Positions 8,300 to 17,514 of a stretch of 63,436 bases of DNA are shown here, one piece after another. Each line of letters starts with the position of its first letter. Position 1 is the stretch's first letter. The notes under the pieces were generated by a model, which was not told the origin of the DNA, searched no databases, and was given only the letters and a program-made list of their open reading frames with translations. The position numbers were made by a program, and so were the translations under genes. The stretch is from JAAZPT01 sp964544955 (GTDB lineage Bacteria; Bacillota; Clostridia; Christensenellales; Aristaeellaceae), in NCBI GenBank assembly GCA_964544955.1, contig CAZJEB010000009.1:1-63436 (forward strand), in the 5' to 3' direction.

Positions 8300-9394
8300 A
8301 TGGCATTTTATGATAAAACTCCAGGCAGAGGAAGAAAAGGCTCTGGAGCAAAAGGCGCTGGCAACCCACAAAGTGGTGGCAGAAGCTATGGAAAATCCTT
8401 TGATAAAAAGGATGATAAAAAAGGCGGTAAAGGTGGAAAGTTTGGCAAAGGCACCTTTGAAAGTGCAAAGGGCAAATTTAACCAATTTAAAGATAGGGCT
8501 GAAGGTGGTTTTAAAAGAGGTTTTGATAAGAAGAGGGCTAGTGGACCAAGGCCAAGCTTTGATAAACCAGTAAAAAATACATTTAATAGGGAAGATGATT
8601 TTACACCTAAATATGTTAAATATGAATATGAAAACACTGCCCCAGTTAAGGATAACAAGCCAGATATTAATGTTGATGAAAATATTTTAATTGGCCGCAA
8701 CCCTATAAGGGAGGCAATTAAAAGTGGTAGAGATATTGAAAAAATCCTTGTTCAAAAGGGCGAAATTAGTGGTTCTGCTCGCGAAATAGTAGCAAAAGCT
8801 AGGGATCAAAAAATAACCGTACAGGAAGTAGAAAAAATAAGGTTGGATGCTGTTGCGCCCCATCACCAAGGCCTTATAGCTTTTGTATCGGCATATGAAT
8901 ATCATGAAGTTGATGATATTTTAGAGCTTGCAAAATCCCGTGGGGAAGAACCATTTATTGTAATGTTAGATGGAATTACAGATCCACATAACTTAGGCGC
9001 TATAATAAGGTCCGCAGAGTGTGCAGGTGCCCATGGCGTAATAATACCATCAAGGCGTTCCGCAGGGTTGACTGCAACAGCGGTAAAGGCATCCTCGGGT
9101 GCAGTTGAACATATACATGTTGCAAGGGTTACAAACCTTGTATCTACAATACAAAGCCTTAAAAAGCAAGGGTTATGGGTATATGCTGCTGATATGGATG
9201 GTGAAAATTATAGAAAAGTTAATTTTTCAGGCCCAGTAGTATTAGTTATAGGTGCAGAAGGCGAAGGAATTGGTCAGCTTGTACTTGAAAATTGTGATAA
9301 GAAAGTTTCTATACCTTTAAAAGGCCAAATTCAATCCTTAAACGCTTCAGTAGCTGCAGGCATATTAATGTTTGAAGTTATGGAAGGCCGTTAA
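8300..9394 (+). CDS. rlmB: 23S rRNA 2'-O-methyltransferase RlmB-like (SpoU family) with long basic N-terminal extension
   Basis: The C-terminal part, from ILIGRNPIREAI (about residue 128) to the end, is a normal TrmH/SpoU-family enzyme with the substrate-binding N domain and the SAM-binding trefoil knot: DPHNLGAIIRSAECAG, VIGAEGEGI and IPLKGQIQSLNASVAAG. RlmB methylates the ribose of a guanosine (G2251 in E. coli) in the 23S peptidyl-transferase loop. The first roughly 125 residues are unusual: low-complexity, rich in Gly, Lys, Arg, Ser and Phe, with repeated GKxxGK and SFDK units, probably disordered and RNA-binding. GGAGG lies 7 bases before the ATG, so the extension is translated. Gene order rlmB-rae1-sigH matches Bacillus. 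Confidence 0.92.
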   Translation: MAFYDKTPGRGRKGSGAKGAGNPQSGGRSYGKSFDKKDDKKGGKGGKFGKGTFESAKGKFNQFKDRAEGGFKRGFDKKRASGPRPSFDKPVKNTFNREDDFTPKYVKYEYENTAPVKDNKPDINVDENILIGRNPIREAIKSGRDIEKILVQKGEISGSAREIVAKARDQKITVQEVEKIRLDAVAPHHQGLIAFVSAYEYHEVDDILELAKSRGEEPFIVMLDGITDPHNLGAIIRSAECAGAHGVIIPSRRSAGLTATAVKASSGAVEHIHVARVTNLVSTIQSLKKQGLWVYAADMDGENYRKVNFSGPVVLVIGAEGEGIGQLVLENCDKKVSIPLKGQIQSLNASVAAGILMFEVMEGR

Positions 9395-9395
9395 A

Positions 9396-9911
9396 ATGAG
9401 CCAAATATTGTTTGTTGATGGCTATAATGTAATTGGGGCATGGAAAGAAGCTGAAAAAAACCAATGGCCTATTGATGAGTGTAGGGATAGGCTAACCAAT
9501 ATGTTAGAAGAATACGGTGCTTTAACAAATCAATATGTTATTTTAGTTTTTGATGGCTATAAGGGTGATAGGCTACTTACCAGCGTTGAAAAACGTAAAA
9601 ATATTGAAGTTGTATATACAAAAAAGGATGAAACTGCTGATAGTTATATAGAAAAATCTGTTTATAACACCCCTGTATATAACATAGTTAGGGTAGCAAC
9701 TAGTGATGCAATACAACAAACAGTAGTTTTAAATAGTGGTGCAACTAGAATATCATCTAGAGAATTGCTATTAAGCCTTAAAAGAACTAAAGAACAAAGG
9801 CAAAAATTAAATGAGCATTCAAATTTGGCACATAGGGATACTTTAGCATCAAGGTTACCTAAACACCAGTTTGATGTATTGGAAAAAATTCGCCGTTCCA
9901 ACGGCAAATAA
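9396..9911 (+). CDS. rae1: NYN-domain ribosome-associated endoribonuclease Rae1 (YacP)
   Basis: The ATG at 9396 comes one base after the rlmB stop, with GAAGGCCG just upstream. The 171-residue protein is a YacP/Rae1-type NYN (PIN-like) nuclease: ILFVDGYNVIGAW at the N terminus, VILVFDGYKGD, and the acidic KKDETADSYIEK, giving the aspartates that hold metal in this fold, followed by VRVATSDAIQQ. B. subtilis Rae1 cleaves mRNA in the ribosomal A site. Its position between rlmB and sigH is the same as in Bacillus. The C-terminal 40 residues are basic. Confidence 0.9.
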   Translation: MSQILFVDGYNVIGAWKEAEKNQWPIDECRDRLTNMLEEYGALTNQYVILVFDGYKGDRLLTSVEKRKNIEVVYTKKDETADSYIEKSVYNTPVYNIVRVATSDAIQQTVVLNSGATRISSRELLLSLKRTKEQRQKLNEHSNLAHRDTLASRLPKHQFDVLEKIRRSNGK

Positions 9912-9930
9912 TATAAAGGTTAATATAAAA

Positions 9931-10671
9931 ATGTTTGAAGAAACTGAAAATATAGATAATATGCCTGAACTTCAAACAGATGATGAATTTGTTGTAGAAG
10001 ATGATATAAGCCCTGTTGAGTTTGAATATGCTAGTTATAAGCAGGATGCTTATTGGCAAAAGTTCCAAAATTTAAGCGATGAACAAGTTGTTGAATTAGC
10101 ACAAAAAGGTGACGACTATGCTTTTGAGTATATGATTGAGCGGTTTAAACCCCTTGTTCGTAATAGAGCAAGGAGCTACTTTTTAATAGGTGCAGATCAA
10201 GAGGATTTAATTCAAGAAGGTACAATAGGTTTATTTAAAGCCATAAGGGATTTTGACCCTGGTAAACTTGTTAGCTTCAGAGGCTTTGCTGATTTGTGCG
10301 TTGTAAGGCAACTTATCACTGCTATTAAAACAGCAACAAGGCAAAAACATGGGCCATTAAATACATATATAAGCCTAAATAAGCCAATATTCAATGAAGA
10401 ATCGGATAGATCACTTATTGATGTTATGGTTAGCAATAATAGTCAAAACCCTGAGGATATGATGATAAGCCAAGAAAACATTAAGTCCTTGAAGAACCAA
10501 GTTGAAAAACGCCTTTCGGCTTTTGAACAAAAAGTTCTTTCCCTTTATTTGGAAGGGATAAGCTATCAAGAAATAGCTCAAGCTTTAAATAAAGAATCAA
10601 AATCTATAGATAATGCATTACAAAGGGTTAAGAAAAAACTTGAAGGTAGCATTGATGAAATTAACAAATAA
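9931..10671 (+). CDS. sigH: RNA polymerase sigma factor SigH (sigma-30) family
   Basis: The ATG at 9931 is preceded by a modest AAAGGT; the upstream frame overlaps rae1. The 246-residue protein has an acidic N-terminal tail (about 50 residues), region 2 with FEYMIERFKPLVRNRAR, GADQEDLIQEGTIGLFKAI (core binding and -10 recognition) and FRGFADLCVVRQLITAIKTA, and region 4 with LEGISYQEIAQALNKE (helix-turn-helix). In Bacillus SigH directs the transition to stationary phase, sporulation and competence genes. The match to SigH (not SigA or ECF) rests on sequence and synteny after rae1. The acidic N-terminal tail looks longer than usual. A strong terminator follows immediately. Confidence 0.9.
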   Translation: MFEETENIDNMPELQTDDEFVVEDDISPVEFEYASYKQDAYWQKFQNLSDEQVVELAQKGDDYAFEYMIERFKPLVRNRARSYFLIGADQEDLIQEGTIGLFKAIRDFDPGKLVSFRGFADLCVVRQLITAIKTATRQKHGPLNTYISLNKPIFNEESDRSLIDVMVSNNSQNPEDMMISQENIKSLKNQVEKRLSAFEQKVLSLYLEGISYQEIAQALNKESKSIDNALQRVKKKLEGSIDEINK

Positions 10672-10702
10672 AAAAGAACTGATAATTATCAGTTCTTTTT
10701 TA
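10671..10702 (+). terminator. Terminator after sigH
   Basis: A 30-base perfect inverted repeat (AAAAAGAACTGATAA and its complement, 10671-10700) starts at the last base of the sigH stop codon and ends in a T run. Confidence 0.92.
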
Positions 10703-10781
10703 TTTAATCTAATTCTATTAATTCGCTTATATAAATTAAGTAATTGTTTTTAAATGCTTGGAACACACCATATTCATGCAA

Positions 10782-10820
10782 AAACCTGCTTTTACATTAG
10801 GTGTGCGTAAAAGCAGGTTT
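10782..10820 (-). terminator. Terminator of the DUF512-der-plsY-CotH transcript
   Basis: On the minus strand AAACCTGCTTTTAC pairs with GTAAAAGCAGGTTT (14 bp, 11-base loop) followed by TTTT. It is 20 bases past the stop of the LTD/CotH gene. Confidence 0.8.
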
Positions 10821-10840
10821 AAAGAAAGTAAAAATATTTT

Positions 10841-13800
10841 TTATACAGCATCTGGTGGCATAATTGGTTTTTCGCCAAAATAGCCAAACATTTGAGAATC
10901 ACTAAGGTTAAATTGTTCCTGTATAAAACCGTATAATAGGTTGGGGCGCTTGCGTAATGTATTTCTGGCACGCTCTAACCTAGTTTTCCAATAAGTCATT
11001 GCACCTTCTGGTGTTACAGGGGAGTCAATGTTTATAGCCTTATCATTAAACTCTGCCCAACGGTTAAAGTGCATACGCATTTCTGGTTCAAGTATGGCAA
11101 TCATTTTTTCAAATTCTTCTAGCATAAAGTTTGTTGTAAACTTTTTATATACTATACCAAACCTTGTAAGGAACAAATCTTGCATTTCTTCGCTTTCAAG
11201 CAATTTTCTAATAAGTATATTGTTTATCTTTTGGTCGCCAGATCCGCTTTCTTTTAGGTAAGACCTAGGGCTATTGTAACTTGAACTAAATAGACCGTAG
11301 TCCATATCAAATAACAACCAACGCCATTTAGACCCTTCCTCTTTTAACTTATAACACCTTTGGTTACCGGGGTCAGAGTTTCCAAAAAACATTTGTATAG
11401 ATAAATAATCAAAATAGTTTACTACATCAATTCTATCGGTTAAATATTTTAAGTCATCAGGGTTTTTACCAGGGTTTAATGTTTTAGCAACTTCTTTTAA
11501 TTCATTAAACTCTGTAAGGCTACCATAGTAAACTTTACGGTTGGCTTCAATTATATCCATGTTCCCTGCATCTCTTAATTCCAAGCCTTCGTGTTGAGCT
11601 ACAAAAAATCTATCTGCACGCTCCCTTAGGTTATAATGCCCCCAATATTTACCATTAATATAAACAATTACTGGGCGCCAAGCTTGGTTTATAACGGTTG
11701 TATCTATGTGCTCTACAAGGCGGGATTGGAAAGCATCCATAAACCTTGTCCAAACAGCGTCGTTACCACTGTTTCTTAGCACAAACGTTTTATATTCTGT
11801 AAAAGGCCTATCTTCAAACAGTTCGGCATAAAAATACTTAGAGCCATATCTGGGTTTTGCCCTTACTTTCATGGTTTTTTGTGGCATATCAAGACTATAC
11901 TGGCCTTGTAAACCAAATTCCATATCTTGGTCAAGTATCATTGTACCATCAACATCATACATTTCTATGTGTCCAGGGCGTTCTTCTTTACCAAATTCCC
12001 TATATACAGCATTTTTAAAAGGAATGCCTTCGCTTTTATCTATGTTTTCACCTGGTGTAAACATACCGGTTTGTGGGTTGTAAAGTTCATCGGGGTCAAC
12101 TGTAATTGCCACAATAGGGTAAGTGTGGTAAAGGCTCATTAGGTATGTTTGTGTAACTATATTGCTTGGTTCTAATCCGTTAGCACCAAAGGCTCTTGCC
12201 CTTATACAAGTTGTAGCGTTTAATTCAAAAACTTCGCCTTTATAAGGTGTTGATTGCATTGTTGGTAATGAACCGTCTAATGTGTAATATACATTTGTGT
12301 TTTCAGGAACATTTATTGTAACCTTTATCGTATCTTTATATTGCCCGCCTGGTATAGAAAATTCAGGGTTTTTAGCATAACCTACAAAAGCATCTGTATT
12401 TGCTCTACCAGGAGAAGCTGCCTTAAAAAAATAAAAGCCATTTGAACCAATCATTCTACCATAGGATGTATTTGTGGGAATATGGGGCAAGGGAATTCTA
12501 TCTAGAATTCTGCCTGTTGGGTCACTAAAACACATGGTTTCCCCACCAGTTCTTAACAACCTAAAATTAGTGTGATACTCTGTTTGGCTTGTTAAATTGG
12601 GGTTTCCATCAAGGCAAACAATCAAATAACCATTTGGCTGTATAATTGTTCCAGATGGAAAAGTCCAACGCCTTGCTCTATTTATATTATCGCTAAGCCC
12701 GCAACCTGTAAGGTTAACGGGCTTATTAGTTGTATTATAAAGTTCTACAAAATCGCTTGTGGTAAGGCTTGCTCCAATTTGAGTAGTGTCGTTGGAGGCC
12801 ACCACCTCCATTATGTAAACCCCAGTAGGGTTATAATTCATAAGCAACCTATCTGCTTGAGCCTGACCGTTATTTGTATTTGGTAATCCAGGTGTAGCAA
12901 TATTATAAAATTGCCATTCGTTGGTATCATTTCTACCATAGCTATTATCTCTAGGCACATTATCTATGGCAATTCTATCTATCATTCTGCCTCTTGAATC
13001 GCTTAAAACTATAGTTTCGTGTTCAGCACTAATTCTAAAGTTTGTATGGCTAATTTGCCCATTGGGTAATTTTCTGTCCTTACCGCTACAAAATACTAAG
13101 TAATAGCCCTTTGCTTTTATAACTGCATCGGTAGGGAAGCGCCATTCAAGGGGTTTGTTTTCCTTGTCGCTTATTGCATAATTAGCAAGGGAGATATCTT
13201 GGTCTGTTGTATTATACAGTTCAACCCAATCAACAAGTTCATCGTCTTCATCCCTTAACCCACTCATGGGGTCTGCCATAATTTCATTTATTATTATTGC
13301 ACCAACATTTACAGAGCTTGATGTTCTATAATCAATAAATCCTTGTTCGTTGTTGGGGTAACCTGGGCTGTAGTTATCAGTACTAAAATATTTACCATCG
13401 TCGCCTAATTGGTAAGCCTCATTACTAGCCAAAACAGGGAAGGTCATACTATCAATAACAAAGGCATTAGGGTCAAATAAGTAAACGGTTTCGCCAAGGC
13501 TTGATAGCTTGAATTTAGCATGGAAGGGTAAACCTGGGGTAACCCTATTTTTGCTAGAAGCAAAAACAACAACATATTCGCCATTTTTTAGTTCAAATTC
13601 AGGGAAAAGGAAGCGTATCCTATCATGGCTATCTGAAATGCCAACGCCCTTCATATTAATATCGGTACCACTTGCGTTATATATTTCAACATAATCGTTA
13701 AACTCACCGTTTTCATCAGGTACAGCGGATGTGTTTACTGCCATAACTTCTGATACAATTAAACCATCATAATAATTATCTGTTGATATTACATTAGGGT

Positions 13801-13987
13801 CAACGGATCCACCTAAAGTTTTTATTGCCCTAATTTGCCTTTCTTTAGGGAAAACCAAGTACATTAAAAACAATAGAGCTAAAAACACTATTATCAATAT
13901 TGTTGTTGAAAAGTTTTTACGCCTATCAGCAGATTGTTTATTAGATTTTGGTGCCTTTGTATAAGGTGAAGGGTTTTGTTGTTGCAT
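10841..13987 (-). CDS. Membrane-anchored surface protein: three lamin-tail domains, chitobiase-like domain, CotH kinase domain
   Basis: This 1048-residue protein has a basic cytoplasmic tail, one membrane helix (about residues 27-46, TTILIIVFLALLFLMYLVF) and a large exterior part. Three lamin-tail domains are visible by their repeated pattern [IV]xE[IV]MA...D[YWF]VE[IL]YN at about 75-215, 228-375 and 390-535. A CHB_HEX_C-like beta domain follows (about 540-615, VYYTLDGSLPT and IRARAFGANGLEPS). The last 400 residues are a CotH-type atypical kinase: INGKYWGHYNLRERADRF and WRWLLFDMDYGLF. CotH kinases phosphorylate spore-coat or surface proteins; the substrate here is unknown. It follows plsY by 25 bases with AAAGGAG before the ATG, so it is probably in the same transcript. 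Confidence 0.85.
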   Translation of the reverse strand: MQQQNPSPYTKAPKSNKQSADRRKNFSTTILIIVFLALLFLMYLVFPKERQIRAIKTLGGSVDPNVISTDNYYDGLIVSEVMAVNTSAVPDENGEFNDYVEIYNASGTDINMKGVGISDSHDRIRFLFPEFELKNGEYVVVFASSKNRVTPGLPFHAKFKLSSLGETVYLFDPNAFVIDSMTFPVLASNEAYQLGDDGKYFSTDNYSPGYPNNEQGFIDYRTSSSVNVGAIIINEIMADPMSGLRDEDDELVDWVELYNTTDQDISLANYAISDKENKPLEWRFPTDAVIKAKGYYLVFCSGKDRKLPNGQISHTNFRISAEHETIVLSDSRGRMIDRIAIDNVPRDNSYGRNDTNEWQFYNIATPGLPNTNNGQAQADRLLMNYNPTGVYIMEVVASNDTTQIGASLTTSDFVELYNTTNKPVNLTGCGLSDNINRARRWTFPSGTIIQPNGYLIVCLDGNPNLTSQTEYHTNFRLLRTGGETMCFSDPTGRILDRIPLPHIPTNTSYGRMIGSNGFYFFKAASPGRANTDAFVGYAKNPEFSIPGGQYKDTIKVTINVPENTNVYYTLDGSLPTMQSTPYKGEVFELNATTCIRARAFGANGLEPSNIVTQTYLMSLYHTYPIVAITVDPDELYNPQTGMFTPGENIDKSEGIPFKNAVYREFGKEERPGHIEMYDVDGTMILDQDMEFGLQGQYSLDMPQKTMKVRAKPRYGSKYFYAELFEDRPFTEYKTFVLRNSGNDAVWTRFMDAFQSRLVEHIDTTVINQAWRPVIVYINGKYWGHYNLRERADRFFVAQHEGLELRDAGNMDIIEANRKVYYGSLTEFNELKEVAKTLNPGKNPDDLKYLTDRIDVVNYFDYLSIQMFFGNSDPGNQRCYKLKEEGSKWRWLLFDMDYGLFSSSYNSPRSYLKESGSGDQKINNILIRKLLESEEMQDLFLTRFGIVYKKFTTNFMLEEFEKMIAILEPEMRMHFNRWAEFNDKAINIDSPVTPEGAMTYWKTRLERARNTLRKRPNLLYGFIQEQFNLSDSQMFGYFGEKPIMPPDAV

Positions 13988-14012
13988 TTAAATCTCCTTT
14001 AGCAAAACACTT

Positions 14013-14657
14013 TTATTTGTTAACTTTAGTGCTTTGTCCAAGCTTGTTTTCTGTACCGCTTAAAAGCCTTTTTATATTAGTTCTATGCCTATATAAACAC
14101 ATAGCCATTAACAAAAATGCCCATAAACAATAGTATAAATTTACAGTTGCATATTTAATAAAAATTATTATTGTAAATGTTACCAACATACTCATGCTAC
14201 CAAGGGATACAAACTTTGTTATAGCAATAATTGCAAGGCAAAGCACAACGGCTATAATACCCTCGATAGGGAACATCCAAATAATTACAGCTGCAGAGCT
14301 TGCAACACCCTTGCCGCCTTTAAAATTATGGTATAATGTCCAGTTATGGCCAATTACTGTGAAAAGGCCTGCAATCATACCACCATTTTGGGCAAAATAA
14401 GGGTTGTAAGCGCCTAATATGGCTTTACCAATAATACAGGCTATTACCGCCTTAAGTATATCAAGCACAAATACTGTAATACCTAAATAAGGCCCCATAA
14501 CCCTAAGTACATTTGTTGCACCACTATTTTTGCTACCATAATCCCTTATGTCAATATTGGCAGTTTTTTTTGTAAGCAATATTCCAGGGGATAAAGAACC
14601 TATTAAATAACCTATTACAGCTACAAGCAAGTAAAGTAAAATTCTTTCCATTGTCAT
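14013..14657 (-). CDS. plsY: Acyl-phosphate:glycerol-3-phosphate acyltransferase PlsY
   Basis: This 214-residue protein has five or more membrane helices and the three PlsY loops: GSLSPGILL, GSKNSGATNVLR and GHNWTLYHNFKGGKGVASS, with RHRTNIKRLLSGTENK at the C terminus. It transfers the acyl group from acyl-phosphate to glycerol-3-phosphate, the first step of phospholipid synthesis, in the cytoplasmic membrane. The ATG at 14657 or that at 14651 may be used; the purine-rich AGAGGA overlaps the der stop. It lies 9 bases after der, an arrangement (der-plsY) common in Clostridia. Confidence 0.95.
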   Translation of the reverse strand: MTMERILLYLLVAVIGYLIGSLSPGILLTKKTANIDIRDYGSKNSGATNVLRVMGPYLGITVFVLDILKAVIACIIGKAILGAYNPYFAQNGGMIAGLFTVIGHNWTLYHNFKGGKGVASSAAVIIWMFPIEGIIAVVLCLAIIAITKFVSLGSMSMLVTFTIIIFIKYATVNLYYCLWAFLLMAMCLYRHRTNIKRLLSGTENKLGQSTKVNK

Positions 14658-14666
14658 AATAATTCA

Positions 14667-15998
14667 TTAATCCTCTTTTTTTCTTTCACGTATTATAACC
14701 CTTAAGGGTGTTCCAGTAAAATCAACTGATTTTCTTATATGGTTTTCCAAAAATCTGTGGTAGGAAAAATGCATAAGCTTTTCTTCATTTACAAATATAA
14801 TAATTGTGGGTGGGCATACTGATTGCTGTGTTGCATAATATATTTTTAACCTTCTACCACTCATGCTTGGTGGTTGCATAGCCATTTGAGCATCGGTAAT
14901 AATATCATTTAACACACCAGTGGTAATACGCCTTTTACAATTATCCCAAACATAGCTAACCTTATCAAATAAGGTATGCAAACGTTTTCCAGTAACTGCT
15001 GATACAAACATTACTGGGGCATATTTCATAAATTTTAAATCTGCAATAACTTGTTTTTCGTACTTCTCAAGGGTACCAGTTTCTTTTTCTATTAAATCCC
15101 ACTTGTTTATTACAACGATTATGCCTTTGCCGGCATCAAGTACTAAACCAGCTATTTTAGTATCTTGTTCAGTAACGCCTTGTTCGGCATCTATAACTAA
15201 TAGGGCAACATCGCATCTTTCAATGGCAGTAATTGCTCTTAATACGCTATATCTTTCTAAAGACTCATCCTCGATAACGCTTTTTTTTCTAATTCCAGCA
15301 GTATCAATTAGTACAAATTCTTTTCCGTCTTCAAGCTTAATTGGGGTATCTATAGCATCCCTAGTTGTTCCTGGTATGTTGCTTACCATGCTTCTTTGCA
15401 TACCTAAAAGAGCGTTTACAATAGAGCTTTTGCCAACGTTTGGTTTACCTACAACAGCTATATGGCATATTTCGTGCTCTTCTTCCTCGTTATTTTCCTC
15501 ATCAGGTAAAAGGTCAATTATTGCCTGAAGAACATCACCTAAGCCTAACATATTTGCAGCAGATATCGCAATTGGGTCGCCTAAGCCTAAGTTATAAAAT
15601 TCGTATATATCATCTTCTAAGCCAGCGTGGTCAACTTTATTTACTACAAGTAATACGGGCTTTGAAGTACGGCGTAACATATCAGCAACTTCATAATCGT
15701 CAGGCCTTAAGCCCTCCCTAACATCAACAAAAAAGCATATTAAGTCGGCAGTATCTATGGCAATTTGGGCTTGATAACGCATTTGGCTAAGCAATACATC
15801 ATCGCTTTTCATATCAAGGCCGCCAGTATCTATCATTGTAAATTTTTTACCGCCCCATTCAGTGTCGCCGTAAATTCGGTCACGGGTAACACCAGGAATA
15901 TCTTCAACTATTGATATTCTTTTTCCCATTATTCTATTAAAAAATGAAGACTTTCCAACGTTTGGACGGCCTACTACAGCAACCAATGGTTTTGACAT
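14667..15998 (-). CDS. der: Ribosome-assembly GTPase Der (EngA)
   Basis: This 443-residue protein has two tandem GTPase domains and a KH-like C-terminal domain. The first P loop is GRPNVGKSSFFN with NKVD, the second GKPNVGKSSIVN with NKWD; switch regions PGVTRD and PGTTRD and DTGG/DTAG motifs are present. The end (about residues 350-443) contains the KH-like region with RRLKIYYATQ. Der acts in 50S subunit maturation and is essential. Its ribosome binding site AAAGGAG overlaps the stop of the DUF512 gene, so the two are coupled. Confidence 0.97.
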   Translation of the reverse strand: MSKPLVAVVGRPNVGKSSFFNRIMGKRISIVEDIPGVTRDRIYGDTEWGGKKFTMIDTGGLDMKSDDVLLSQMRYQAQIAIDTADLICFFVDVREGLRPDDYEVADMLRRTSKPVLLVVNKVDHAGLEDDIYEFYNLGLGDPIAISAANMLGLGDVLQAIIDLLPDEENNEEEEHEICHIAVVGKPNVGKSSIVNALLGMQRSMVSNIPGTTRDAIDTPIKLEDGKEFVLIDTAGIRKKSVIEDESLERYSVLRAITAIERCDVALLVIDAEQGVTEQDTKIAGLVLDAGKGIIVVINKWDLIEKETGTLEKYEKQVIADLKFMKYAPVMFVSAVTGKRLHTLFDKVSYVWDNCKRRITTGVLNDIITDAQMAMQPPSMSGRRLKIYYATQQSVCPPTIIIFVNEEKLMHFSYHRFLENHIRKSVDFTGTPLRVIIRERKKED

Positions 15999-16009
15999 TT
16001 AATTCTCCT

Positions 16010-17350
16010 TTAGTTTTGCCACATGGCATCATATAAGTTATCTCCACCCAAGCCTATTGTTTTTATGGGTAAGTTTATTTTGTTTCTTGCCTCATCAAGG
16101 GAAACATCGTCAAGGAACAATTTTTCCTTAACTCTAAGCATTGTTTCAGTTATCCATAACTCATCATACTGAGATAAGTCTAATTTGTTAACTTGTTCAA
16201 TTAAATCATGCCCTGTAATAAGTGCTGCAACTGTAACTGTTGTACCAAAGGCATAGTTAATTATTGGCTGAACAGTGTATTTCATGTTAGTAGGTTTATA
16301 CTCTTCAATGGTTTTATCTAAAAACTTTGCTGCTGCAGTGCCTGTAGCAATAAGTATGTTTTTTGGCTTTAGTTTTTTAGATGCTTCTAATTTTTGGCTT
16401 TCTACTAAGGTTTCTTCTAATTCGGCAATTGCTTTTACTTGGCTTTCTAAAAGCCTTAACATTCCAACGCCGTTTTCTATTTGGGGGTAATCCTCATAAT
16501 ATTCTTCTGGAGGCACAGGCATATCGCCCATTACAAACCACTCATCTGAACAGTATATAAGCCTTGTTCCATATTTTTCGTAACATTGAATTTGATAGGG
16601 TTCGACCATATTAAGTATAGTTTTCGCTTCATCACTATTATATGGCCTTAATGGAAATAAACCTTCCCTAAATTTTGTTAAACCTATTGGAACAATTGCT
16701 ATTGAAAGCACGTTGGGCATAAGGCTAATTAAATCCTCTAAGGACTTTTTTAATATATCCCCATCGTTTATTCCAGGGCAAAGTACAATTTGAGTGTGAA
16801 ATTTTATCCCATTTTCAATAAGCTTTTTCAACCTATCCATCAACTTATATGCATTGGGGTTACCTAACATCATGTTGCGCACATTACCATCAGTTGCATG
16901 CACGGATATGTACAATGGAGATGCTTTGCGTTTTAATATACGTTCAAACTCAACATCGCCCGTATTTGTAAGGGTAACATAATTGCCCATCATTAATGAA
17001 AAACGCCAGTCATCATCTTTAACATAAAGGGTTTCCCTTAAACCTTTAGGCATTTGGTCAACAAAGCAAAATATACACTTGTTTGAACAAGTTCTAGGCT
17101 TTAATTCCATAGTTTTATCAAAGCTTAGGCCAAGGGCCTCTCCTTCGCCTTTAACTATTGGTAATCTAATTTTAATACCATCAGGTTTTTCTACAATGGC
17201 TGTTATATTTGCGCCATGGCTTAAATCTTGATAGTCAATTTGATCCTGAATTGTTTCATCATTTATGCTACAGAGCTTATCGCCCTTTCTTATTCCACTA
17301 CGCCATGCAGCGCCACCTAAAACTACGTTGTTTATAATATGTTTTGGCAT
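16010..17350 (-). CDS. DUF512 protein: PDZ-like domain plus radical-SAM-like Fe-S domain
   Basis: The 446-residue protein starts with a PDZ-like domain (about residues 1-70, GGAAWRSGIRKGDKLCSIN), then a cysteine cluster CSNKCIFCFVDQMP of the Cx3CxxC radical-SAM type (about residue 100), a barrel-like middle, and the C-terminal DUF512 domain with NILIATGTAAAKF. Members are found next to der in many Clostridia, as here. The reaction is unknown; the Cx3CxxC motif indicates a 4Fe-4S cluster and probably SAM use. GGAGG lies 6 bases before the ATG. It is the first gene of the operon DUF512-der-plsY-CotH behind a clear promoter. Confidence 0.88.
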   Translation of the reverse strand: MPKHIINNVVLGGAAWRSGIRKGDKLCSINDETIQDQIDYQDLSHGANITAIVEKPDGIKIRLPIVKGEGEALGLSFDKTMELKPRTCSNKCIFCFVDQMPKGLRETLYVKDDDWRFSLMMGNYVTLTNTGDVEFERILKRKASPLYISVHATDGNVRNMMLGNPNAYKLMDRLKKLIENGIKFHTQIVLCPGINDGDILKKSLEDLISLMPNVLSIAIVPIGLTKFREGLFPLRPYNSDEAKTILNMVEPYQIQCYEKYGTRLIYCSDEWFVMGDMPVPPEEYYEDYPQIENGVGMLRLLESQVKAIAELEETLVESQKLEASKKLKPKNILIATGTAAAKFLDKTIEEYKPTNMKYTVQPIINYAFGTTVTVAALITGHDLIEQVNKLDLSQYDELWITETMLRVKEKLFLDDVSLDEARNKINLPIKTIGLGGDNLYDAMWQN

Positions 17351-17386
17351 TTTGCCTCCAAAATAAAATGTGATAAGCTCTGTTTA

Positions 17387-17415
17387 ATTATCATACTAAA
17401 GCGTGATTTTGTCAA
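17387..17415 (-). promoter_or_regulatory. Promoter of the DUF512-der-plsY operon
   Basis: On the minus strand TTGACA (17415-17410) and GATAAT (17392-17387) are separated by 17 bases, about 37 bases before the DUF512 ATG at 17350. No terminator-like hairpin lies between it and the gene. Confidence 0.7.
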
Positions 17416-17477
17416 GTTTACAGCCATATTTTTACATCTTAATAAGCTAACAAACAAGCCCTATACTTATGTTAAAA

Positions 17478-17506
17478 CAAAAAAAGGGAATGCGTATTGC
17501 ATTCCC
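17478..17506 (-). terminator. Terminator of the ZIP transporter gene
   Basis: On the minus strand GGGAATGC pairs with GCATTCCC around a five-base loop and runs into a T tract. It lies eight bases past the ZIP stop codon. Confidence 0.9.
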
Positions 17507-17514
17507 CAAATTTA

